A stretch of DNA of 64,000 nt, from positions 47,977-111,976 of the forward strand of contig NZ_JBDPMD010000026.1 of assembly GCF_039871875.1 (NCBI RefSeq), read 5' to 3'. Positions within the stretch are counted from its first letter, which is position 1. Every line of letters begins with the position of its first letter. The notes below the pieces were generated by a model. The model saw nothing but the letters and a program-made list of their open reading frames with translations. It searched no databases and was not told the DNA's origin. The position numbers and the translations under genes were made by a program. This DNA is from Sphaerisporangium sp039871875. Lineage in GTDB: Bacteria > Actinomycetota > Actinomycetes > Streptosporangiales > Streptosporangiaceae. Positions 49,119 through 56,642 of the stretch are shown here, one piece after another.

Positions 49119-50338
49119 ACCGCCGGGCTGTCATCACCGGGATCGGCACGGTGGCACCCACCGGGATCGGGGCGGCCGAGCACTGGGCGAACGGTCTGGC
49201 GGGCCGCTCGGGGATCAGGCCACTGGCCGACTCCGCGAAGCTGCCGGTGAAGGTGGCCGGTCAGGTGCCGGGGTTCGACGAGACCGAGCACGTCGAGCAC
49301 CGGCTGCTGGTGCAGACCGACCGGTGGACGTGGATGGCGCTGGCGGCGACCCAGTTGGCGCTGGCCGACGCCGCGCTCGACCCGATGGGCGAGTTCCCGT
49401 TCCACCTGTCCGTGGTCACCGCCAGTTCCTCGGGCGGCAACGCGTTCGGCCAGCGGGAGATCGAGGCGCTGTACAAGTCCGGGCCACGTGCCGTCAGCGC
49501 CTACCAGTCGATCGGCTGGTTCTACGCCGCCAGCAGTGGCCAGATCTCCATCCGCCACCGGATCAAGGGCGCCTGCGGGGTGCTCGTGTCGGACGGGGCC
49601 GGCGGCATAGACGCGCTCGCCCAGGCAGGGCGGCTCATTCGGCGAGGCGGTCAGGCGGTGCTCGTCGGCGGGACCGAGGCGCCGCTCTCGCCGTACGCGC
49701 TGGTCTGCCAGGCCGGGCAGGAGACGCTTAGCCGCGAGGCGGACCCCGATCGGGCCTACCGTCCGTTCGCGTCCGACGCCGAGGGCTTCGTGCCCGGCGA
49801 GGGCGGGGCCATGCTCGTGGTCGAGGAGTGGCGCCGCGCGCACCTGCGCCCGTCCACCACCGTGTACGCCGAGATCGCGGGCACCGCCTCCACGCACGAC
49901 GCGCGCCATCATGCGGCGTCGCCCGCCGACGGCGCCCAACTCGCCCGGGCCATGCGCGAGGCGCTGGCCAGGGCCGGCTGCGATGCCGACGATGTGGACG
50001 CGGTCTTCGCCGACGGCGCCGGCGACCCGGCGGGTGACGGCGCGGAGGCGGGGGCGATCACGCAGGTGTTCTGCGGCAGGAAGGTGCCCGTGACCGTGCC
50101 CAAGACCATGACCGGGCGGCTCAACTCCGGCGGCGGCGCACTCGACGTCGCCTGGGCGGCTCTGGCGCTGCGCCACGGCCTGCTGCCACCCACCGTCAAC
50201 GTGGACGCGCCCGGCCACGATCTGGACCTGGTCATCCAGCCGCGGGAAATGCCTGGTCTGCGTACCGTCCTCGTCGTGGCGCGCGGCTCGGGCGGATTCA
50301 ACGCCGCGGCGGTTCTGCGCGCTCCTGTCTACGAGTGA
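49115..50338 (+). CDS. Type II PKS chain length factor (KS-beta)
   Basis: 407 aa from GTG 49115. A KS-like protein without the nucleophile Cys that pairs with KS-alpha and sets chain length. Where chain length factors normally have Gln (as in the EQAGG pattern), this one reads VLVSDGAGGIDALAQ, with Gly at position 161. PKTMTGRLNSGGGALDVAWAALAL and GSGGFNAAAVL are typical of the family. Chain length cannot be predicted by eye. It is the last gene of the operon. Confidence 0.94.
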   Translation: MNRRAVITGIGTVAPTGIGAAEHWANGLAGRSGIRPLADSAKLPVKVAGQVPGFDETEHVEHRLLVQTDRWTWMALAATQLALADAALDPMGEFPFHLSVVTASSSGGNAFGQREIEALYKSGPRAVSAYQSIGWFYAASSGQISIRHRIKGACGVLVSDGAGGIDALAQAGRLIRRGGQAVLVGGTEAPLSPYALVCQAGQETLSREADPDRAYRPFASDAEGFVPGEGGAMLVVEEWRRAHLRPSTTVYAEIAGTASTHDARHHAASPADGAQLARAMREALARAGCDADDVDAVFADGAGDPAGDGAEAGAITQVFCGRKVPVTVPKTMTGRLNSGGGALDVAWAALALRHGLLPPTVNVDAPGHDLDLVIQPREMPGLRTVLVVARGSGGFNAAAVLRAPVYE

Positions 50339-50346
50339 GGCCGTGT

Positions 50347-50373
50347 GTCAGAAACTGGTCAGCCAGACGTCAG
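50347..50373 (+). promoter_or_regulatory. Triple 11-bp direct repeat before a small membrane protein gene
   Basis: GTCAG at 50347, 50358 and 50369, exactly 11 bp apart; the second and third extend to GTCAGC. This is the most regular of the arrays. A -10-like CAGGGT follows about 20 bp later. Confidence 0.72.
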
Positions 50374-50429
50374 CGAAACGGCAGGAAGCGGTCCCAGGGT
50401 GACAGTACGAGCCATGCCAGGGAGGCATC

Positions 50430-50681
50430 ATGTCCACTGACGAGCACGGTCGCGACGGCGGCATTGTCTACACGTACTACCCCGGCCAGGGCACCTGGCA
50501 GGTACAGCGACCGGACCCGCCTGCGCCCCGCCGCCCCGGCCCGCTCGCCGGGGTGGTCGTGGGGCTGGTCACGGGCGTGGTGGTCACCGGGCTGTTCGGC
50601 GGCGTGCTGTTCGACCGCCAGCTCGAAAGGGAGCGCAGTGCGATCAGGCCGGAGCCCGCCGTCACCTCGACACCCCGGTAG
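50430..50681 (+). CDS. Small single-pass membrane protein
   Basis: 83 aa from ATG 50430, with AGGGAGG upstream. About 38 polar N-terminal residues (Tyr-rich YTYYPGQGTWQVQ, then PPAPRRP), one membrane segment (LAGVVVGLVTGVVVTGLFGGVLF) and a short charged tail. No known family. The GTCAG array suggests control by the OmpR-type system, perhaps a target or modulator of the kinase. Its last residues (AVTSTPR) are encoded by DNA that, on the other strand, belongs to a conjugation-gene fragment, so the natural C-terminus may be altered. Confidence 0.65.
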   Translation: MSTDEHGRDGGIVYTYYPGQGTWQVQRPDPPAPRRPGPLAGVVVGLVTGVVVTGLFGGVLFDRQLERERSAIRPEPAVTSTPR

Positions 50682-50800
50682 AGCGATCGCAGGGCCTCCA
50701 GCGTGGCCAGGTACGACTTTCCGGCGCCACTGCCGGCGATGATCGTGGAGTTGTGGTTGGGCTGGGCGAAGCGGTCCCAGGCAAGGAGGGTCGGCGTCCG
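50663..50800 (-). pseudogene. Fragment of a VirB4-like conjugation ATPase gene
   Basis: On the minus strand about 45 residues read LLAWDRFAQPNHNSTIIAGSGAGKSY, then LATLEALRSLYRGVEV: the Walker A region of VirB4/TraC-type ATPases of conjugative elements. There is no start, and the frame soon loses similarity on both sides. It is a relic of an integrated element at the right edge of the cluster. Confidence 0.75.
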
Positions 50801-50884
50801 AAGATGCTTCCCTTGTTCTGTGTGCCCCGTGGAGGCCTCACGCCGGGGCGACAAACCGGCCCTCCGTACGGTAGACCGGGGGAT

Positions 50885-51907
50885 GTGGAACCGGCCGAGG
50901 CGCTCAAGAGGATCGCGTTCCTGCTGGAGCGCGCGGGCGAGCCCACCTTCCGCGTGCGCGCCTTCCGCGGCGCCGCCGCCGTGGTCGAGGCCCTGCCCCG
51001 CCCGGAGCTGGCCAGGCTGGCGGCCTCGGGGGAGCTGACCGGCCTGAAGGGTGTCGGCAAGGTGACCGCGCTCGCCATCACCGAGGCGCTGGACGGCGCC
51101 GTCCCCACGTACCTGCGCCGCCTGGAGGACACCGCGGGCCGGGACCTCGACGAGACCGCCGCCGCCCTGCGCGCGGCGCTCAGAGGCGACCTGCACGCCC
51201 ATTCCGACTGGTCGGACGGCGGCTCCCCCATCGAGGAGATGGCCGCCGCGGCCCGGGGGCTCGGGCACGACTACCTGGCGATGACCGACCACTCGCCCCG
51301 CCTGACGGTGGCGAACGGCCTGTCCCCGGAGCGGCTGCGCGAGCAGCTCGGCGTCGTCGAGGCGCTGAACGAGCGGCTGGCGCCGTTCCGCGTGCTGACC
51401 GGCATCGAGGTGGACATCCTGCCGGACGGCTCGCTCGACCAGGACCCCGCGCTGCTGGACCGCCTGGACGTCGTGGTGGCGAGCGTGCACTCCAAGCTGC
51501 GCATGGACGCCGAGGACATGACCCGCCGCATGGTCACCGCGATCGCGAACCCCCGGGTGGACGTGCTCGGCCACTGCACCGGCCGGATCGTCCGCGCCGG
51601 GGGCAGGCGCGGGGGCCTGCGGCCGGAGTCGGAGTTCGACGCCGAGATCGTCTTCGAGGCCTGCCGCCGCTTCGGCGTGGCCGTCGAGATCAACTCCAGG
51701 CCCGACCGCCTGGACCCGCCGAAACGCCTGCTGCGGCTGGCGTACGAGATGGGCTGCCTGTTCTCGATCGACTCCGACGCGCACGCCCCCGGGCAGCTCG
51801 ACTGGCAGGTGTTCGGCTGCGAGCGGGCCGTCCTGTGCGGTGTGCCGGCGGACCGGGTGGTCGGCACCTGGCCCCTGGAGCGCCTGCTGGAGTGGACCGC
51901 CTCGTAG
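50885..51907 (+). CDS. PHP-domain protein with helix-hairpin-helix (PolX C-terminal type)
   Basis: 340 aa from GTG 50885, chosen because relatives start with a similar EPAxALxRIAFLLERAG pattern; frame upstream is open but not similar. N-terminal helix-hairpin-helix DNA-binding part (LKGVGKVTALAITEAL). Then a PHP phosphoesterase domain with metal residues in GDLHAHSDWSDGG, MTDHSPRLTVANG, VLTGIEVDI, SVHSKL, LGHCTGRIV and IDSDAHAPGQL. It resembles the C-terminal half of bacterial PolX without the polymerase domain. Probably a nuclease or phosphatase in DNA repair. The gene marks the return to core DNA. Confidence 0.85.
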   Translation: MEPAEALKRIAFLLERAGEPTFRVRAFRGAAAVVEALPRPELARLAASGELTGLKGVGKVTALAITEALDGAVPTYLRRLEDTAGRDLDETAAALRAALRGDLHAHSDWSDGGSPIEEMAAAARGLGHDYLAMTDHSPRLTVANGLSPERLREQLGVVEALNERLAPFRVLTGIEVDILPDGSLDQDPALLDRLDVVVASVHSKLRMDAEDMTRRMVTAIANPRVDVLGHCTGRIVRAGGRRGGLRPESEFDAEIVFEACRRFGVAVEINSRPDRLDPPKRLLRLAYEMGCLFSIDSDAHAPGQLDWQVFGCERAVLCGVPADRVVGTWPLERLLEWTAS

Positions 51908-52007
51908 GGCGCCGTGCCGCACACGGCGGCCACGACGGGCACGCCGATCGTGCAATGTCATATCGGGATGTGAGACGAATGTCGGTCGCGCGGCGTAGTT
52001 TCGGGAT

Positions 52008-52691
52008 GTGAACCGTACTGATCGTCTCTACGCTCTGGTCGAGGAGCTGCGCGCGATCTCCCCCGGATGGCGGTCCGCACGACAGCTCAGCGAGGGCTTC
52101 GGGGTGAGCGTCCGCACCGTCGAACGTGACATCGCCGCCCTCCAGCGCGCCGGCGTGCCCATCCGCGCCGAGCCCGGCCGCCGCGGCGGCTACACCATCG
52201 CGGACGCCCCCGCGCCGCCCCCGATCGACCTCACCCCCGCCGAGGCGGTGGCCGTGGCCGTCGCGCTGAGCCGCGCCGGCAAGCGGCCGTTCGCGGCGCA
52301 CGCCCACAGCGCGCTGCGCAAGCTGGTGGCCGCCACACCCGTGCCCCCCGCGGACGCGCTGCCCGGTGAGGTCCTGTCCACACGCCGGGCGGCCATCGCC
52401 CGGGTCATCTCCGACGCGCTGCTGCGCATCCAGGTGCTGCGCATCACCTACGACGACCGCGCGGGCAACTCCACCGAGCGCGAGGTCGAGCCCGGGGTGT
52501 TCATCGGCGGGCGCGGCGGCCTGTGGTACCTCGTCGCCTGGTGCCGATTACGCGAGGACGTCCGGGTGTTCCGCCTGGACCGCATCGGCAGCGCGGCCAC
52601 CACCGGCGAGCAGGCCTGGCCACGCAAGCAGTTGGAGGAGTACGTCCCCGACATCCCGGACATCGTCGCCAGGGACCGCGTCCTGGACTGA
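52008..52691 (+). CDS. HTH-WYL transcriptional regulator (YafY-like)
   Basis: 227 aa from GTG 52008. N-terminal winged helix: NRTDRLYALVEELRAISPGWRSARQLSEGFGVSVRTVERDIAALQRAGVPIRAEPGRRGGY. The middle is a WYL domain (LRITYDDRAG, then GGLWYLVAWCRLREDVRVFRLDRIGSA, with the WYL motif itself as WYL in LWYLVAW). Such proteins are ligand-responsive repressors or activators. No target gene is indicated; the neighbour on the right is convergent. Confidence 0.88.
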   Translation: MNRTDRLYALVEELRAISPGWRSARQLSEGFGVSVRTVERDIAALQRAGVPIRAEPGRRGGYTIADAPAPPPIDLTPAEAVAVAVALSRAGKRPFAAHAHSALRKLVAATPVPPADALPGEVLSTRRAAIARVISDALLRIQVLRITYDDRAGNSTEREVEPGVFIGGRGGLWYLVAWCRLREDVRVFRLDRIGSAATTGEQAWPRKQLEEYVPDIPDIVARDRVLD

Positions 52692-52985
52692 CCGCTCCGG
52701 CGGCGTCACGGCGGCGCGCCGCATCCTGAGATCGTCACGCTGCGCGTATGACTCACCACAGTGCGCGCTCGTCACGCGCGGAAGATCGGCTTATGGCCTC
52801 AAGCAGCGGCTGCGCGGTGCGCACCGGGCCGATGATCCCGGCCGGCGTGGCCGGCCGTGTGCCGTGGTGCCTCGGGACGTCCGCGAGGTGACGGCTCGCC
52901 CCGCGCCAGGTGAGAGGCGCGCGAGGGGGATCGAGAAACGCGACGGCCCCCGCGCGGTGTGCGCGGGGGCCGGGCGCGGGGGTGG
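52692..52985. other. Intergenic region between convergent genes
   Basis: About 290 bp between the WYL gene and aceE. Apart from the terminator at 52944-52972 I see no gene or further structure. Confidence 0.5.
52944..52972. terminator. Terminator of aceE
   Basis: CGGCCCCCGCGC (52944-52955) and GCGCGGGGGCCG (52961-52972) form a perfect 12-bp stem with a 5-nt loop, starting 14 nt past the aceE stop on that strand, followed on the minus strand by GTTTCTC. Confidence 0.85.
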
Positions 52986-55805
52986 TCAGACCCCCATGGA
53001 CTGCGTCTCGTTGCTCTCGCGGGTCGGGTGCGCCGCGACCTCGGTGACGCCGTTCTTCAGGTGGTAGCGCGAGATGGCCTCCCGCAGCACCTCCTGCTTG
53101 ACCTCGCCGCGCCGCGCGAGCTGCGTCAGCACCGCGAGGGTGATCGACGCGGCGTCCACGTGGAAGTGGCGGCGCAGCGCCGAGCGGGTGTCGGACAGGC
53201 CGAAGCCGTCGGTGCCGAGCGAGGACCAGTCGCCGGGCACCCACCGGGAGATCTGGTCGGGCACCGCCCGCATGTAGTCGCTGACGCCGACGAACGGCCC
53301 CGGCACGTCGGTCAGCACCCGCGTGACGTACGGCACGCGCTGCTCGGCCTCGGGGTTGAGCAGGTTGTGCTCCTCGGCGTCGAGCGCGTCGCGGCGCAGC
53401 TCCGACCACGACGGCGCCGACCACACCTCGGCCGCCACGCCCCACTCCTCGGCCAGCAGGCGCTGCGCCTCCAGGGCCCAGCGGCCCGCGACACCAGAGG
53501 CGAGGATGTTGGCCCGCGGCCCCTCGACCCGCGGGGCGGCGGCGAAGCGGTACAGGCCCTTCAGCACGCCCTCGACGTCGAGGTTCTCCGGCTCGGCCGG
53601 CTGCGGGTACGGCTCGTTGTAGACCGTGAGGTAGTAGAAGATCTCCTCGGGCTTCTCGCCGTACATGCGCCGCAGGCCGTCCCGCACGATGTGCGCGATC
53701 TCGAACGCCCACGCCGGGTCGTAGGAGACCGCCGCCGGGTTGGTGGAGGCGATCAGCAGCGAGTGGCCGTCCTCGTGCTGCAGGCCCTCGCCGTTCAGCG
53801 TGGTGCGGCCGGCGGTGGCGCCGAGCAGGAACCCCCGGCCCATCTGGTCGCCGAACGCCCACATCTGGTCGGCGGTGCGCTGGAACCCGAACATCGAGTA
53901 GAAGATGTAGATTGGGATCATGTGCTCGCCGTGCGTGGCGTACGACGTGCCCGCCGCGATGGTCGAGCCCATGGACCCGGCCTCGCTGATGCCCTCGTGC
54001 AGGATCTGGCCCTCGAGCGACTCCTTGTACGACAGCAGCAGGTTGCGGTCCACCGCGTCGTAGGTCTGGCCGTGCGGGGAGTAGATCTTGGCGGTCGGGA
54101 ACATCGCGTCGAGGCCGAAGGTGCGGGCCTCGTCCGGGATGATCGGCACGAACCGGGCGCCGATCTCCTTGTCCCGCATGAGGTCCTTCAGCAGGCGGAC
54201 GAACGCCATGGTGGTGGCGACGTTCTGCTTGCCCGAGCCCTTCTTCAGGTCGGCGTAGAGCTTGTCGCCGGGCAGCTTGAGCGGCTTGGCCCGTACCACG
54301 CGCTTCGGCAGGTACCCGCCGAGAGCGGCGCGGCGCTCGCGCATGTAGGCGATCTCGTCGTCGTTCTCGCCGGGGTGGAAGTACGGCGGCAGGTCGCCCT
54401 CGAGGTCCTTGTCGGGGATCGGGAGGTACAGCCGGTCGCGGAACTCCTTGAGCTCGGCCTTGGTCATCTTCTTCATCTGGTGGGTGGCGTTGCGGGCCTC
54501 GAAGTCCTTGCCGAGGGTCCACCCCTTGATGGTCTGGGCGAGGATGACCGTGGGCTGGCCGACGTGCTCGCGGGCCGACTTGAACGCCGCGTAGACCTTG
54601 CGGTAGTCGTGGCCGCCGCGCGACAGCTTGCGGATGTCGTCGTCGGACAGGTGCTCGACCATCTTGCGCAGCCGCGGGTCGTCGCCGAAGAAGTGCTCGC
54701 GGATGTACTCGCCCGACTCCACCGAGTACGTCTGGAACTGGCCGTCCGGCGTGGTGTTCATCTTGTTGACCAGCACGCCGTCGACGTCGGCGGCGAGAAG
54801 CTGGTCCCAGTCGCGGCCCCACACGACCTTGATGACGTTCCAGCCGGCGCCGCGGAAGTACGACTCCAGCTCCTGGATGATCTTGCCGTTGCCGCGGACC
54901 GGGCCGTCCAGGCGCTGCAGGTTGCAGTTGATCACGAACGTGAGGTTGTCCAGCTCCTCGCGCGAGGCGAGGCCGATGGCGCCGAGCGACTCCGGCTCGT
55001 CCATCTCACCGTCGCCGAGGAAGCACCACACGTGGCTGCGGCTGGTGTCCTTGATCTTGCGGCTGAGCAGATAGCGGTTGAACCGCGCCTGGTAGATCGC
55101 GCCGATCGCCCCGAGGCCCATCGACACCGTGGGGAACTCCCAGAAGTCGGGCATCAGGCGCGGGTGCGGATAGGACGGCAGGCCCTTGAAGCCCTGCGAC
55201 AGCTCCTGACGGAAGGCGTCGAGCTGCGCCTCGTTCAGGCGGCCCTCCAGGAACGCCCGGGCGTAGATGCCCGGCGCGGCGTGGCCCTGGATGAACACCT
55301 GGTCACCCGACTCACCGTGGTCCTTGCCGCGGAAGAAGTGGTTGAAGCCCACTTCGTACAGCGACGCCGCCGAGGCGTAGGTGGCGATGTGGCCTCCCAC
55401 GTTGGTGCGGGCGTTGGCCCGGGTCACCATGACCGCGGCGTTCCACCGGATGTAGGCCCGGATCCGGCGCTCGACGTACTCGTCGCCGGGGAACCATGGC
55501 TCACGCTCCGGGGGGATGGTGTTGATGTAGTCGGTGCTGCGCAGTCCGGGCACGCCGACCTGATGCTCGCGCGCCCGTTCGAGCAGGCGCAGCATCAGGT
55601 AACGGGCTCGGCTCCGACCCTCCGTCTTGACGACGGTGTCTAGCGACTCAAGCCATTCCTGGGTCTCGCTGGGGTCGACATCAGGGAGCTGGCTGGGTAG
55701 ACCGTCGCTGATGATCGAGAAACGCTGGCGTCCGGAAGCCACTGGGTCTCGCCTTCCGAGGATGGACTGGTAAGCCTCTGCATCGTTGTCTAGGTCGCCT
55801 TCCAT
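52986..55805 (-). CDS. aceE: Pyruvate dehydrogenase E1 component, homodimeric type
   Basis: 939 aa. Thiamine diphosphate enzyme that decarboxylates pyruvate and passes acetyl groups to E2. Clear E1 motifs: ThDP/Mg site CFLGDGEMDEPESLGAIGLA with NCNLQRLDGPV, GHIATYASAASLYEVGFNHFFRG near the N-terminus, GEGLQHEDGHS, and a C-terminal domain ending YHLKNGVTEVAAHP. E2 and E3 genes are not here, as usual for actinomycetes. It supplies acetyl-CoA, the substrate of both carboxylases in this window. In Streptomyces aceE lies on the same side of the fas locus at a distance of some tens of genes. Confidence 0.95.
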   Translation of the reverse strand: MEGDLDNDAEAYQSILGRRDPVASGRQRFSIISDGLPSQLPDVDPSETQEWLESLDTVVKTEGRSRARYLMLRLLERAREHQVGVPGLRSTDYINTIPPEREPWFPGDEYVERRIRAYIRWNAAVMVTRANARTNVGGHIATYASAASLYEVGFNHFFRGKDHGESGDQVFIQGHAAPGIYARAFLEGRLNEAQLDAFRQELSQGFKGLPSYPHPRLMPDFWEFPTVSMGLGAIGAIYQARFNRYLLSRKIKDTSRSHVWCFLGDGEMDEPESLGAIGLASREELDNLTFVINCNLQRLDGPVRGNGKIIQELESYFRGAGWNVIKVVWGRDWDQLLAADVDGVLVNKMNTTPDGQFQTYSVESGEYIREHFFGDDPRLRKMVEHLSDDDIRKLSRGGHDYRKVYAAFKSAREHVGQPTVILAQTIKGWTLGKDFEARNATHQMKKMTKAELKEFRDRLYLPIPDKDLEGDLPPYFHPGENDDEIAYMRERRAALGGYLPKRVVRAKPLKLPGDKLYADLKKGSGKQNVATTMAFVRLLKDLMRDKEIGARFVPIIPDEARTFGLDAMFPTAKIYSPHGQTYDAVDRNLLLSYKESLEGQILHEGISEAGSMGSTIAAGTSYATHGEHMIPIYIFYSMFGFQRTADQMWAFGDQMGRGFLLGATAGRTTLNGEGLQHEDGHSLLIASTNPAAVSYDPAWAFEIAHIVRDGLRRMYGEKPEEIFYYLTVYNEPYPQPAEPENLDVEGVLKGLYRFAAAPRVEGPRANILASGVAGRWALEAQRLLAEEWGVAAEVWSAPSWSELRRDALDAEEHNLLNPEAEQRVPYVTRVLTDVPGPFVGVSDYMRAVPDQISRWVPGDWSSLGTDGFGLSDTRSALRRHFHVDAASITLAVLTQLARRGEVKQEVLREAISRYHLKNGVTEVAAHPTRESNETQSMGV

Positions 55806-56110
55806 CCTGGCCGGTTACTCCGGAAAGTGCATCTCTACCGTCCGGTAACCAAGATGTCCCTGCTGGCAGCAGGCCAGGTGTGGCCTAGACCACCGATGGT
55901 AGGACGTTTTCCCCACACAATGACAAATCGCATCTAAGCACGGGGCTTCGCCCACCCGGCGCAGGGGTCGCCTCCGGGTGCCCCGCACCCTTCTGCCTCC
56001 CCCGCCGGAGGGACTCCCAACCCCGCTGCCGCGCGATGTGCTGCGGGGTCGTCGGCACGAGCCTTGATGGTACGGCTCCCCGGGGGCCGTCCAGACCGGA
56101 GGCTCCACTG
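55806..56110. promoter_or_regulatory. Divergent region between aceE and an exporter set
   Basis: 305 bp holding both promoters. On the minus strand TTGTCA, 19 bp, TACCAT (about 55930-55900) is a possible aceE promoter. In the aceE leader CCTGCTG-G-CAGCAGG (55859-55873) could form a hairpin, and GGTTAC/GTAACC repeats flank it. No gene is seen. Confidence 0.4.
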
Positions 56111-56635
56111 ATGAAACGTACAACCCTGATCTTAACGGCGGCGGCCGTGCTGGCGGCGGGCGCGGCCGGCTGCGCGTCCCCCGCCGGCGGGGCGAACGCC
56201 GGCGCGAGCCCGACCCCGACGGCGTCGGTCGACGAGTTCGCCACCCTCAAGGAATTCGCCAAGTGCGTGCGCGCCAACGGCATGCCCGGCTTCCCCGACC
56301 CGGTGCGCCAGGCCGACGGCAGGATCAGCTTCCCGGTCCCGGAAGGCCGCGGCAAGCTGCCGTCCAACAGGGCGACGGAGGCATGCAAGTCCATCCTGCG
56401 CAAGATCCCCGGGATGAAGGGCGAGACGGTGCCGCCCGCCGAGCTGGCGAAGATGCGCGAGTTCTCCAAGTGCATGCGGGACAACGGCCTGCGCGACTGG
56501 CCCGACCCCACCACCGAAGGCGCCTTCCCGCTGCCCAAACGGCTGTACGACCTCGGCAAGCGGGGGTTCGTCGACCAGCTCAAGAAATGCCGGGGCATCC
56601 TGCCCGGCAAGGGCCTCCACGTGACGGAAGGGTGA
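56111..56635 (+). CDS. Lipoprotein with repeated CMRxNG motif (second set)
   Basis: 174 aa from ATG 56111. Signal peptide KRTTLILTAAAVLAAGAAGC with a lipobox (AAGC). Two Cys motifs FAKCVRANGMPGFPDP and FSKCMRDNGLRDWPDP, each followed later by another Cys (EACKSI, KKCRGI). Same build as the lipoprotein at 43.3 kb, and likewise the first gene before an adaptor, ATPase and permease. The gene order suggests a functional link to the exporter; the mechanism is unknown. Confidence 0.75.
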   Translation: MKRTTLILTAAAVLAAGAAGCASPAGGANAGASPTPTASVDEFATLKEFAKCVRANGMPGFPDPVRQADGRISFPVPEGRGKLPSNRATEACKSILRKIPGMKGETVPPAELAKMREFSKCMRDNGLRDWPDPTTEGAFPLPKRLYDLGKRGFVDQLKKCRGILPGKGLHVTEG

Positions 56636-56642
56636 GCCGTCG

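Noticed and set aside
50753..50884. N-terminal extension of the PHP-domain protein
   Set aside because: The residues (PRGGLTPGRQTGPPYGRPG) are low complexity and lie in the conjugation relic and spacer; relatives begin at about 50885.
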